Assembly: GCA_018241995.1 (NCBI GenBank)
Contig: JAFECT010000006.1
Span: 62,001-126,000, forward strand
Length of the DNA: 64,000 nucleotides
From: Pseudomonadota bacterium
Lineage (GTDB): Bacteria > Pseudomonadota > Alphaproteobacteria > Caulobacterales > Caulobacteraceae
Direction of reading: 5' to 3'
The stretch's first letter is position 1. Each line of letters starts with the position of its first letter. Position numbers and translations under genes: made by a program. The notes under the pieces were generated by a model. That model did no database searches and was not told the origin of the DNA. It was given only the letters and a program-made list of their open reading frames with translations. Shown piece by piece: positions 18,990 through 27,830 of the stretch.

Positions 18990-19213
18990 GGCTACAATAT
19001 CGCGACGACGGCGAAGACTGCCTGCATGACGGCCTGGACGGGGGTGAATTCGGTGAAGTTCGGAGACGCCACGCCGCAACCCGCATCGCGACAAGCTGAA
19101 CAACGACCTGAACGAATGCTCGCACGCCTATCTGACGAAGGCGACGGCGCTGAGCGGGATCGCGGAGGTCGTGAACGGCGACGGCAAGCTATCCAAGGTG
19201 CAACAGGTCCAGT
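18990..19213 (+). pseudogene. Fragment of the four-cysteine membrane protein gene
   Basis: Aligns to 15630-15852 of the gene at 15288, covering residues 115-188, with one extra C at about 19080 that breaks the frame. It lacks the start, both TM helices, the first cysteine and the C-terminus. Most substitutions relative to the intact gene fall at third codon positions. The source was thus probably a functional homologue, not a recent direct copy. It begins abruptly next to the oxidase fragment. Confidence 0.87.
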
Positions 19214-19543
19214 CGGCCCCGGTCTGTTAACCCTGGGAAACAGACATAACGCTCCGTATCGTGATAATAAGGCGCCGCTAGGTAAGGCACGTGTAAGAAG
19301 ACATTGAGATGTCGGTAGGTGTGGAATCAATGATTTAGGGCGTACAGGTCGCCGTGCTCGCGCTTAGCGGTCGAACATGTTCATGAATTTTCAGATTCGA
19401 TTTCATATGAATGCCATGAACTCGTCGTCTAAACTTCACTTGACCCCCGACCCCTAAAATCCGTTCACGAGGTCCCGAGCGGCGCACGATGACGCGAACG
19501 CTCCCGCCCGGCCATCGCCGGTCGGCGTTCAAGGGGGCCTTCG
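19214..19543. other. Long, less GC-rich leader before the TonB receptor gene
   Basis: About 330 bases with no gene. It contains a hairpin GTCTGTT/AACAGAC (19222-19245, 10-base loop), the palindrome cluster described separately at 19373-19421, and an AAGGGGG ribosome-binding site at 19531-19537 before the ATG at 19544. The region is visibly less GC-rich than flanking genes, consistent with a promoter region or transferred DNA. Confidence 0.5.
19373..19421. promoter_or_regulatory. Candidate operator: cluster of short palindromes
   Basis: Within 49 bases lie three perfect palindromes, GAACATGTTC (19373-19382), TTCATGAA (19380-19387) and TTCATATGAA (19402-19411). An inverted pair GTTCATG (19379-19385) and CATGAAC (19415-19421) brackets them. 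All share the TTCAT/ATGAA half-site. Position 120-170 bases upstream of the receptor start fits an operator or activator site. The binding protein is unknown. Confidence 0.5.
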
Positions 19544-21979
19544 ATGACCAAATCCTTCGCGTCGGCGCATCGCGCCACGCTTTGCGCATGCTCGCTCACG
19601 ATCCTGGCCCTGGCGGCCGGTCCGGCTCTGGCGGCGGACGAAACTCCGCCTGCGTCGACCGATGCGCCGGAAGTCCGCGAGGTCATCATCACCGCGCCGC
19701 GCGGCCAGGCCGCCGAAGCCGCCCCGGTGAAGGGTTCGCTCACGGCCAAGGAGCCGGAGGCGGTGATCACCCGCCAGTTCATCGAAGAAGTCGCGCCGCG
19801 CGTGGGCGACTTTACCACCACAGCCATGCTGGCCCCCTCGATGGCCGGCGTACCCAACGCCAACGGCCCGGGCGCGACCGACGGCGCCAAGATCACCATG
19901 CGCGGCTTCGCCGACGGCGAGTTCAACATCACCTATGACGGCATCGCCTGGGGCGACACCAACGGCCCCAGCCACCACGCCAACTCGTTCTTCCCGTCCT
20001 CGGTGATCGGCGGCGTGGTGATCGACCGCGGTCCCGGCACGGCGCTGGATATGGGCCAGGCGAGCTTCGGCGGCTCGCTGAACCTCTATTCCCTGCCGCT
20101 CGAGGACCACTTGGGTCTGCGCCAGACCGCCACGGTCGGCAGCTGGGGCACCCTGCAGTCGGTGACCACCCTGACGTCTGGCCCCCAGTCGCGCCTGCAC
20201 GACGCGAACTTCCTGGCCAACTTCATGGAATACAAGACCGACGGCTACCTGACCAACAGCGCCAGCCAGGGCCAGAACCAGTTCTTCAAGATCGGCGTGC
20301 CGATCACCGACAGGATCGCTATGACGGTGGTCGCCACTCACAACAACGACTCGTACTACCAGGGGGACTCCAATGCGACCGCGTCGGTCGCCCAGACCGA
20401 GGCCTTCGGCAAGCGCTTCGCCCTGTCGAACGACCCCTCGCTGCAGACCTACTACAAGTACAATTTCACCAAGAAATCGACCGACTTCGAGTACGTGCGG
20501 CTGAACGGCGATCTCGGTCAGGGCTGGGGCTTCGAGAACACCGCCTACACCTACTGGTATTCGAACAAGACCCTGTCGGCCAACGACGGGACCGCCGACT
20601 CCACCATTGGCGCGGCGGCCCTGGCCGCGGCCAACAAGGTGATCCTGGCCCCGGCCGCGACCTATCCGAACGGCGGATCGGGCTACTCCAGCGCGCTCAA
20701 GGTGGCTGGCCTGCCCGGCTACACCAAGCGCAACGAGTACCGGGTCGGCGGCGAAAAGCTGGTGGTGACCAAGGACACCGGCTTCGGCCTGTTGACCCTG
20801 GGCGGGCTCTGGGAGATCGCCAAGACCCAGCGCCAGCGCTTCGACATCGATCTTCTGACCCGCCAGCCCGACTATCGTGAGAAGGCCGCGGTGTTCCCGG
20901 GTCCGACGGGCTGCAACGGCCTGCCGCAGACAGTGGCGCCCGGCAAGACCTGGAACGGCGCCTGCCAGGAGCCGCTGAACATCGCCTACAATGAATATTC
21001 CGGCTGGCATCAGTACCAGGTGTTCGGTCAGTTCGAGTGGAAGCCCACCGAGCAGCTGACCGTCACGCCGGGCGTGAAATTCGTGAACTTCCAGCTGCAC
21101 CTGGAAGCGCCGGCCCTGGCGGTGAAGGGCTCGATCCAGCCCTTCTTCGGCGGCGACACCTACCGCAAGACCCTGCCGTACCTGACCGTCAACTACCGGG
21201 TCCAGCCGGACCTGGCGGTCTATGCCCAGTACGCCCAGGGCTTCCTGGTCCCCAATGTCAGCGCCTTCTATGTGAACACGCCCACCACCCAGAAGATCGT
21301 GCCGCAGGAGTCGACCGCCTATCAGGCCGGCGTCGTCTGGAACCACGGCAAGCTGGTGGTCGACGCCGACGTCTACACGATCGACTTCAAGCACAAGATC
21401 CAGACGGTCACGGACCTCTCGACCAGCGAGACCTTTGAGACCAACTCGGGCGGGGCCACCTACAAGGGGGTTGAGGCTCAGGCTACCTATCTGCTGCCGC
21501 ACGGGTTCAGCGTCTTCGGCAACTATTCGCACAACGACGCCATCGGCAAGGACGACCCGGCCAACCCCGGCTACAACGGCTATCAGCTCGCCAAGGCCCC
21601 CAAATGGACCGCCGCGGGCGGCTTGCGCTCGCACCTGGTGGGCTTGTTCACCTCTGAGGACAGCCTGACGACCAACCTGGTCGGCAAGTGGATTGGCCCG
21701 CAATATGCCACCGCCGCGTCGGGCGCCGCGCCGCCGACCGCGATCCTCAAGACCTTCGGCGAGGGCGACCTCACCTCGACCTACCGCATCGGGCGCTTCA
21801 GCTTCGAGGCCCAGGTCATCAACCTGATGGACAGCCGCGATATCACCTCCTTCAAGGGCAAGGCGCTGATCGCCGGCACGAACCTGCCCGCCCAGACCTC
21901 GGCCCAGGGCGGGGCGGCGAACGTCTTCTCCTACCAATCCGGCCGAAGCTTCCAGTTCACCCTGAAGGCCGTGTTCTGA
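19544..21979 (+). CDS. TonB-dependent outer-membrane receptor
   Basis: An 811-residue receptor with signal peptide (cleavage near PALAA-DET), a plug domain (EVIITAPRGQ, KITMRGFADGEFNITYDGI, VIDRGPGTALDMGQASFGGSL) and a 22-strand-type barrel ending in the aromatic SFQFTLKAVF. It imports a ligand using TonB energy. Ninety bases downstream is a class A acid phosphatase gene, so a phosphorylated ligand, or release of phosphate from one, is a reasonable inference. Nucleotide, phytate and sugar phosphates cannot be told apart. Confidence 0.9.
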   Translation: MTKSFASAHRATLCACSLTILALAAGPALAADETPPASTDAPEVREVIITAPRGQAAEAAPVKGSLTAKEPEAVITRQFIEEVAPRVGDFTTTAMLAPSMAGVPNANGPGATDGAKITMRGFADGEFNITYDGIAWGDTNGPSHHANSFFPSSVIGGVVIDRGPGTALDMGQASFGGSLNLYSLPLEDHLGLRQTATVGSWGTLQSVTTLTSGPQSRLHDANFLANFMEYKTDGYLTNSASQGQNQFFKIGVPITDRIAMTVVATHNNDSYYQGDSNATASVAQTEAFGKRFALSNDPSLQTYYKYNFTKKSTDFEYVRLNGDLGQGWGFENTAYTYWYSNKTLSANDGTADSTIGAAALAAANKVILAPAATYPNGGSGYSSALKVAGLPGYTKRNEYRVGGEKLVVTKDTGFGLLTLGGLWEIAKTQRQRFDIDLLTRQPDYREKAAVFPGPTGCNGLPQTVAPGKTWNGACQEPLNIAYNEYSGWHQYQVFGQFEWKPTEQLTVTPGVKFVNFQLHLEAPALAVKGSIQPFFGGDTYRKTLPYLTVNYRVQPDLAVYAQYAQGFLVPNVSAFYVNTPTTQKIVPQESTAYQAGVVWNHGKLVVDADVYTIDFKHKIQTVTDLSTSETFETNSGGATYKGVEAQATYLLPHGFSVFGNYSHNDAIGKDDPANPGYNGYQLAKAPKWTAAGGLRSHLVGLFTSEDSLTTNLVGKWIGPQYATAASGAAPPTAILKTFGEGDLTSTYRIGRFSFEAQVINLMDSRDITSFKGKALIAGTNLPAQTSAQGGAANVFSYQSGRSFQFTLKAVF

Positions 21980-22068
21980 GTGCGAGCGTAACCCCTGACT
22001 ACCCCTGACTCTGGCGGCGCGCCCCCGGACGGGTGCGCCGTCTCTCTTTGCCTGCGAGAGGATTTCCG

Positions 22069-22797
22069 ATGACCCGTCTGCGCTTCGCGATGCCGCTCAC
22101 GCTCGCCGCACTCAGCCTCGCCTGCGCCGCCCTGGCCGCCGATGACAAGGCCGAGAAGGCGACCGCCGTGTTCCTGACTGAGGACCAGTACGACCCCGCG
22201 CGCCTGCTGCCTCCGCCGCCCGAGGACGGCACGCCGCCGGCCGTGGCCGAGGTGCTGGAGCTGCGCCGCATCCAGGAGGAGCGGAGTGCTGCGCGCCTCG
22301 AGAAGGCCCGCACCGACGACAAGACCGAGAACGCCACCATCTTCGCTGTGGTTCTGGGCCCGAAATTCGACCTGAAGACCCTGCCGGCCACCGACAAGCT
22401 GATGAGCGAGGTCCGCAAGGACGAGAAGGCGGCCGCCACCCGCGGCAAGAACCTGTTCCGGCGCACCCGGCCCTATCTGATCGACGCGTCGCTGGAGCCC
22501 TGCTCGAAGAACGATGCGCCCAAGAGCTCCTATCCGTCCGGCCATGCCACCATGGCCTATTCGATGGCGGTGGTCCTGGCGGACCTGGTTCCGGAGAAGG
22601 CGCAGGGGCTGATGGCGCGGGCGAGCGACTATTCCGAAAGCCGGCTTATCTGCGGCGCCCACTTCCGCCGCGACATCGTCGCCGGCGAGGCCCTGGGCAC
22701 GACGGTCGGGCGCGAACTGCTGGCCAACCCGAAATTCCAGGTCGACCTGGAGGCGGCGCGCGCTGAACTGAAGACGGCCGGCGTTATCGGACAGTAG
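22069..22797 (+). CDS. Class A non-specific acid phosphatase (PAP2 superfamily)
   Basis: A 242-residue periplasmic phosphatase with signal peptide to about residue 24. The three-part vanadate-type active site is complete: K127-X6-RP (KNLFRRTRP), PSGH at 156-159 with the proton-donor His, and SR191-X5-H198-X3-D202 with the nucleophilic His. The ATG at 22069 has GAGAGGA upstream. Probably one transcript with the TonB receptor gene. It would hydrolyse phosphomonoesters, freeing phosphate. Confidence 0.92.
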   Translation: MTRLRFAMPLTLAALSLACAALAADDKAEKATAVFLTEDQYDPARLLPPPPEDGTPPAVAEVLELRRIQEERSAARLEKARTDDKTENATIFAVVLGPKFDLKTLPATDKLMSEVRKDEKAAATRGKNLFRRTRPYLIDASLEPCSKNDAPKSSYPSGHATMAYSMAVVLADLVPEKAQGLMARASDYSESRLICGAHFRRDIVAGEALGTTVGRELLANPKFQVDLEAARAELKTAGVIGQ

Positions 22798-22813
22798 GAG
22801 TGGCGCGGCGGGT

Positions 22814-24052
22814 TCAGCCCCGCCGCATCTTCTCCCAGCGCCGGTAGAGCTCGGCCACCGTGGCCACGCCCTGCTCGGCCTCCGCCCGGTCGGGGGTTTC
22901 GTTGTCGTCGCCGTAGCCGCGCATGTCGCCGCCGGCCACGGTCTGGACCACGATGCCGTCGCGGCGGCCCAGCACGCTGACCCCGCGATAGTAGAAGCCG
23001 TAGTTGACCTCGGGCTGGGGGATCAGCCAGGCGATCTGGCCGCGCACGGGGGTGATGGTCTCGTCCTTCCACAGCGTGCGCGCCGCGTAGCCGGGGCAGT
23101 TGATCACCACCTTCTGCGGCAGGGTCGCCAGCTCGGCGGGACTGTGGAATTCGCGCCGCTCGAACTTGCCCCCCGCCAGCAGGAAGTCGCTCATCAGGGT
23201 GTGGCCGTAGTCAGCGACGTTGAACACCAGCTGGGACGAGCGGCGCACATAGGGCGTCGGGAAAGGATTCGAGGCGGCCGGCACCGGGGTGAAGTGGGGA
23301 CTGATATCGCGGATCCGGTCGCCGAGGTCCGCGAATTCCAGCGTTCCGGGCGGCGGGGGCGGGGAGGGATGTCCCGGCGCCGCGTCGGACAGGGAATAGC
23401 GGTCGGTGAACTCCACCGGCGAGCCCGGCAAGCCGAGGAAATTGCGGTACTCCTTGAAGGACGTCCGCGCCATCTGCTCCCACAACGCTGGGAAGCTGGC
23501 GGCCATCCTGTCGGCCAGGGCGATGCGGCTGTCCGGCGACCAGGTGCCGGTGGCCCTGGCCGAGCGGGTCTGGGGCAGCAGGTCCTTGGCGTAGATGGTC
23601 ACCTTGGCCCCGGCCCGCTGGGCCAGGATCGCGGAGGTCAGGCCCAGCGCCCCGCAGCCGACCACCGCGACCTCGTGCGGGCTGTTGGCCATGGCCTTGG
23701 AGACTGCGATGGTCCCCGAGCCCCACGACAGCGACCAGCCGGAGCCGCCGTGGCCGTAGTTGTGGACGATCAGGGTGTCGCCGATGGTCTCGGTGTCCAG
23801 CCGCGGCCCCTGGGCGCGGAACGGCCGGATGCAGACGGTGATGTCGAACAGCCGTTCCAGCGTGGCGTGCACCGGTGCGATCGGGCCGATCGCATTCCAG
23901 AACGGCAGGCCGGGCTCGGTCCCGGCGCCTGAGACCGCGCCCGACGCCGCTCGCGGAGCCAGCCCCGCCGGCAGGCCGGCGCAGCCGCTCAGGCCGATCA
24001 GGCCGAGACCACCTAGCAGGCGGCGGCGGTCCATTCCGTTCAGCGGTCGCAA
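22814..24052 (-). CDS. D-amino-acid-oxidase-like FAD oxidoreductase, permuted order
   Basis: Up to 412 residues. A Tat plus lipobox signal (DRRRLLGG then LSGC, Cys24) suggests a membrane-anchored exported flavoprotein. Conserved D-amino-acid oxidase motifs are present in an unusual order. IRPFRAQGPRLDTE (75-88) and HNYGHGGSGW (97-106), normally C-terminal, come before the FAD-binding GCGALG (132-137). NCPG (318-321) and RGQ (337-339) follow, and the protein ends just after AGGDMRGY. A TTG at 24052 has a GGGGAGG site; an ATG at 24034 is the alternative. It is convergent with the phosphatase gene. Confidence 0.85.
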   Translation of the reverse strand: MRPLNGMDRRRLLGGLGLIGLSGCAGLPAGLAPRAASGAVSGAGTEPGLPFWNAIGPIAPVHATLERLFDITVCIRPFRAQGPRLDTETIGDTLIVHNYGHGGSGWSLSWGSGTIAVSKAMANSPHEVAVVGCGALGLTSAILAQRAGAKVTIYAKDLLPQTRSARATGTWSPDSRIALADRMAASFPALWEQMARTSFKEYRNFLGLPGSPVEFTDRYSLSDAAPGHPSPPPPPGTLEFADLGDRIRDISPHFTPVPAASNPFPTPYVRRSSQLVFNVADYGHTLMSDFLLAGGKFERREFHSPAELATLPQKVVINCPGYAARTLWKDETITPVRGQIAWLIPQPEVNYGFYYRGVSVLGRRDGIVVQTVAGGDMRGYGDDNETPDRAEAEQGVATVAELYRRWEKMRRG

Positions 24053-24106
24053 TCTCGCCTCCCCGGTTGCGGCTCTCGAACCTAGCCCAAAGCGAACGGC
24101 GGAGGG

Positions 24107-26374
24107 TTAAGCGCCGGGGCCGCCGCCGCCCCCGCCACCGTTGCCGTAGTCGAACTGATTGTCGCGCGGCGAGCGCCCGCCGAAGGTCCAGGCCAGGCCG
24201 ACGTAGACCGCCCGCTGATCCGGGCGGTAGTGCTCCTGCTGCTTCAGGGTCGGCGTGTCGATAGTGCTGTCGAAGCGTGCGGTGTGCAGCACATCGCGGC
24301 CGGTGGCCACGAACGACAGGCTGTCGCTGAACTTGTGGCGGTAGCCGAGGTTCAGGACGCCGAAGGCGCCCTGCCGGCCCTGCGCCTGCACCGTCCCGGC
24401 GCTGAAATAGCTCTGCGCCTGCAACAGGTCCTTCGGCGTCGCCTGCCAGTTCAGGCTGCCGCGGCCGTTGGTGGTCCAGCCCGACCTGACGGCCAGCCCC
24501 AGGCCCGATGCGTCGATCTCGCGCCAGTAGGTGTTGGTCGAGACGTTGTAGCTCAGCGTCGAGCCGAGCTTGCCGTTGGCCACCAGCTCCAGGCCGCCGT
24601 TGCGGCTGCGGCCGACGTTTTCCCTGGTGGTGTAGAGCACGCCGCCGCCGAGATCGGTGGTGACGTCTTCGAAGCCGTTCTTGGTCTGCCGCCAATAGAG
24701 CGTGGCCAGGTAGAACATCCCTGAGTGGCGGTATTGCCAGATGCCTTCGAAGGACTGGGTTTCCTGGGGCATCAGGTCCGGGTTGCCCGAACGCACCGAC
24801 GTCGGGCTGTAGACGATGCGGAACGGGTTGAAGTCCTGGCCGTAGGGACGCTGGATCCGCTCGCTGTAGCTGGCGGTCAGGCTCTGGTCGTCGTCGATCT
24901 TCCAGCCCAGGTGCAGGGTCGGATAGAGCCGGTCGTAGTCGCGCGCGCCGGACTGGTGGCCGGTCACGTCCTGGAAGCGGACGCGGGTGTCCTCGAACCT
25001 CAAGCCGCCCAGTACGGTCAGCCGGCCGATGGGCTGCTCCCAGGTGGCGTAGAGCGCCTGGACGGTCTGGCTCCAGTCGAACTGGTTGGTCTGGGCCGGA
25101 TTGGGCGTCAGCGCGGCGGCGCTCGGGCCGGTGCTGTCGAGGTTGTCGTAGCTGGCGTCGATGCGCTGCACATCATAGCCGGTCTTGAACCGCCCGCCCG
25201 AGGGCAGGGGCCGGTTGTAGTCGGCCTTCAGCTGGGTGGTGTCGTCGTCGCTGAGCGTCAGGCGCCGTTCGGCCAGGTTGAGCGGCGCCGGCGCCGTGAA
25301 GGTCTCCAGCATCAGGTCGTCGCTGCGCGAACTGGAGTGATCGCGCGTCAGGCTGGCGACGAAGTTGTGGTCGTCGCCCGCGAAGGTGCGCCGCCAGGTC
25401 CCGGTCAATCCGCTGTTGTCGAACCCCGACTGCACATTGTCGGTGCGGCTGTAGGCCTGGGTCAGCGCGCCGCTGCCGTTGCGGGCCTCGAAGCTGCCGC
25501 TGCTGGTGGTGTCGTTGTCGAACTTGCCGTAGTGCGCCTCCGCGCTCAGCCGGTCCTTGGCGGTCAAGTCGTAGTCGAGCCCGCCGTGGAGGATGCGCGA
25601 GTTGCTGACGCCGTTGTTGACGCTGCGCGACTCCTGGGAGAAGGCCGCGCCGCCCGGATCGGTCCCTTCGGTGGAGCCGTCGATGTGCGCTCCATACTCG
25701 TCCCGCCGCACGTTGGCGTCGGCCGAGAGGGTCAGCTTGTTGGTCTTCCAGGCGCCGTTGACGCCCATGTTCCAGCGATCGCCCGTGCCCACATTGGCGC
25801 GGATTCCGCCGGTCTTGCCGGGCTTGCGGGTCTTCTTGGTCACCAGGTTGATGATCCCGGCCGAGCCGTCCGGCGAGAACTCCGCCGACGGGTTCGTCAT
25901 CACCTCCACGCGGGCGATGCTGTCGGCGGGCATCTGCTGCAGGATCTGGCCCTTGCTGGCGCCCGACAGCATGGTCGAGGGCTTGCCGTCGATCAGGATC
26001 TTGACGTTGGAGTCGCCGCGCAGGCTGACATTGCCGTTCACGTCGACCTCGACCGACGGCACGTTGCGCAGGGCGTCGGCGACCGAGCCGGTGGTGGCCT
26101 GCAGGTCCTTGGTGATGTCGTAGCTGCGCCGGTCGATCGAGCTTCTGAAGTCGTCGGTGCGGGCGGTGACGGTGACTTCCTTGACCTGGCTCGGGCCCTG
26201 GTCGGCCTTCTTCTTGTCGCCCGGCTTGGCTGCGGGCTTGCCGTCGGAGGCGGGCTTCGCCGCCGGCTTCTCGCCGGTTTTCTCGCTCTGGGCGGGCGCG
26301 GGCTGGGGTTCGGACTGGGCAAGGGCCGAGGTGGCGGCCGAGGCGAGCAGCACGCCCAAAAGCAAATTTTTCAA
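24107..26374 (-). CDS. TonB-dependent receptor, outer-membrane beta-barrel family
   Basis: About 755 residues. A signal peptide (KNLLLGVLLASAATSALAQ) is followed by a Lys/Pro-rich linker, a plug domain (EVTVTARTDDF, ALRNVPSVEVDVNGNVSLRG, KILIDGKPS, VEVMTNPSAEFSPDGSAGIINL) and a long barrel. The plug resembles the second receptor class often listed as outer membrane beta-barrel proteins. The C-terminus ends in a Gly-rich run instead of an aromatic residue. Start uncertain: TTG at 26374 gives a clean signal peptide, and another TTG lies at 26428. Ligand unknown. Confidence 0.85.
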   Translation of the reverse strand: MKNLLLGVLLASAATSALAQSEPQPAPAQSEKTGEKPAAKPASDGKPAAKPGDKKKADQGPSQVKEVTVTARTDDFRSSIDRRSYDITKDLQATTGSVADALRNVPSVEVDVNGNVSLRGDSNVKILIDGKPSTMLSGASKGQILQQMPADSIARVEVMTNPSAEFSPDGSAGIINLVTKKTRKPGKTGGIRANVGTGDRWNMGVNGAWKTNKLTLSADANVRRDEYGAHIDGSTEGTDPGGAAFSQESRSVNNGVSNSRILHGGLDYDLTAKDRLSAEAHYGKFDNDTTSSGSFEARNGSGALTQAYSRTDNVQSGFDNSGLTGTWRRTFAGDDHNFVASLTRDHSSSRSDDLMLETFTAPAPLNLAERRLTLSDDDTTQLKADYNRPLPSGGRFKTGYDVQRIDASYDNLDSTGPSAAALTPNPAQTNQFDWSQTVQALYATWEQPIGRLTVLGGLRFEDTRVRFQDVTGHQSGARDYDRLYPTLHLGWKIDDDQSLTASYSERIQRPYGQDFNPFRIVYSPTSVRSGNPDLMPQETQSFEGIWQYRHSGMFYLATLYWRQTKNGFEDVTTDLGGGVLYTTRENVGRSRNGGLELVANGKLGSTLSYNVSTNTYWREIDASGLGLAVRSGWTTNGRGSLNWQATPKDLLQAQSYFSAGTVQAQGRQGAFGVLNLGYRHKFSDSLSFVATGRDVLHTARFDSTIDTPTLKQQEHYRPDQRAVYVGLAWTFGGRSPRDNQFDYGNGGGGGGGPGA

Positions 26375-26627
26375 AGTCCGCCCCCAAGTGAGCGCGCCGC
26401 TAATCCCTCGCGGCAAAGCTCGACGCAAGCGGCGAAATGGCCGCAGGATTGTGACGGGCTCGCGGCAGGCGTGTGAAAATTCGTCGGCCGTCGGGACGGG
26501 AAATCGGGCGGCCTACGTTCAAGCTTGCGGGAGCGTCGCGGTGGGGGCGGCGACGGCGTCCTGTAGCGCGCTCGACTCCCGTGGAATCTCGGTGAAGCCT
26601 GAAACGCGAACCTTCCGGGGCTCAGCC

Positions 26628-27089
26628 ATGGCGCAGGCTCCAGCTTTCATCGGGGCCCTATTCATCGTCGTCGTGGGACTATGGCGCAGCCTCGGATCTG
26701 ACGGCGCGCTGACGGCCTGGAGCTGGATCTTCATTACGCTCGGCGTTCCGCTCGTCGTGTTCGGCGCGCTGAACATCCTGAAGCCTGCGACCCTGACCCT
26801 GGAGCCCGGCGGGTTCACCTGGAGCTCCTGGCGTTATCGCGCCTTCTATCCCTGGTCCCACATCGAGCGCTTCCTGGTTGCGCCCTCCAAAGGCGTGGGC
26901 GACCGACCCCGCGTCGCCTTCAACTTCCTGCCCGGCCAGGTCCCGAACAAGGTTCAGGCGACCGCGCTCAACCGCACGATCAACGGCTATGACCGCTCCA
27001 TGCGCAACGACTGGGATATCTCCACTGAAGAGCTGGTCGTGCTTCTGAATGACACTGTCGAGAAGGCCAGGGCGCGGGAGGCGGGCTGA
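26628..27089 (+). CDS. Small membrane protein with PH-like domain, unknown
   Basis: A 153-residue protein with two TM helices (about 5-23 and 30-50) followed by a soluble segment (LTLEPGGFTWSSWRYRAFYPWSHIERFLV) that looks like the bacterial PH-like membrane-protein pattern. The start ATG at 26628 leaves no strong ribosome-binding site. The methyltransferase gene follows 44 bases later. No function is known. Confidence 0.65.
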   Translation: MAQAPAFIGALFIVVVGLWRSLGSDGALTAWSWIFITLGVPLVVFGALNILKPATLTLEPGGFTWSSWRYRAFYPWSHIERFLVAPSKGVGDRPRVAFNFLPGQVPNKVQATALNRTINGYDRSMRNDWDISTEELVVLLNDTVEKARAREAG

Positions 27090-27133
27090 TTTCGCCGTGG
27101 CGAAGGCGCGCCTGCTTCGCTAAGCCATGCGCT

Positions 27134-27829
27134 ATGGTCGATTTCGCCCGCTATGACGTGCGCAACTACCCCACCTTGCCGGTGCGCGAGGGCTATGAGG
27201 CGTGGGCGCCGTCCTATGAGGCGACGGTGCTGGACCTGATGGACCTGCGCCTGGCCGGCCGTCTGACGAGCATCGACTGGGCGGCCGCCTCGCCCGTGCT
27301 GGATTTCGCCTGCGGCACGGGCCGGATCGGGCAATGGATGAGGGCACAGGGCGCGGGACCCATCGACGGAGTCGACCTGACCCCGGCCATGCTGGCGCGC
27401 GCGGCCGAGCGCGGCGTCTATCGCGAGCTGAAGGTCGGCGATGTGGGCGCGACCGGCTATCCGGCGGGCGCCTATGCGCTGGTGACGCAATCCCTGGCCG
27501 ACGAGCATCTGGCCAGCCTGGAACCAGTCTACGCCGAGGCGGCGCGGGTCACGCGCGCGGACGGGCGTTTCGTCCTGATCGGATTCCACCCGTTCTTCCT
27601 GATGGCCGGCGTGCCGACCCATTTCAACGCCGCGCCCGGCGAGCCCACGGCCATCGAGAGCTATGTGCACCTGACCTCGGACCATGTGGCCGCGGCCGGC
27701 CGCGCCGGCTGGCGGCTGAAGGAGATGGTCGAGGGCCTGGTCGACGACGCCTGGGTCGCCGCGAAACCGAAGTGGGAAGCCTACCGCGACCGTCCGGTCA
27801 GCTTCGCCATGGTCTGGGAGAAGACCTGA
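27134..27829 (+). CDS. Class I SAM-dependent methyltransferase
   Basis: A 231-residue Rossmann methyltransferase. Motif I, LDFACGTGRIGQWM, binds S-adenosylmethionine. Motif II/post-I GVDLTPAMLARAAERGVY and motif IV ALVTQSLADEHL follow. The C-terminus resembles small-molecule or UbiE-like methyltransferases. The next gene starts one base after its stop, so the two are translationally linked. The substrate may be a product of, or partner in, the neighbouring oxygenase-like protein's pathway; that is an inference. Confidence 0.87.
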   Translation: MVDFARYDVRNYPTLPVREGYEAWAPSYEATVLDLMDLRLAGRLTSIDWAAASPVLDFACGTGRIGQWMRAQGAGPIDGVDLTPAMLARAAERGVYRELKVGDVGATGYPAGAYALVTQSLADEHLASLEPVYAEAARVTRADGRFVLIGFHPFFLMAGVPTHFNAAPGEPTAIESYVHLTSDHVAAAGRAGWRLKEMVEGLVDDAWVAAKPKWEAYRDRPVSFAMVWEKT

Positions 27830-27830
27830 G

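Noticed and set aside
19529..21937. An 802-codon open frame opposite the TonB receptor gene
   Set aside because: It is the mirror of a well-supported receptor gene. In high-GC DNA the antisense frame aligned with codon position 3 stays open by bias alone; its product has no recognisable motif.
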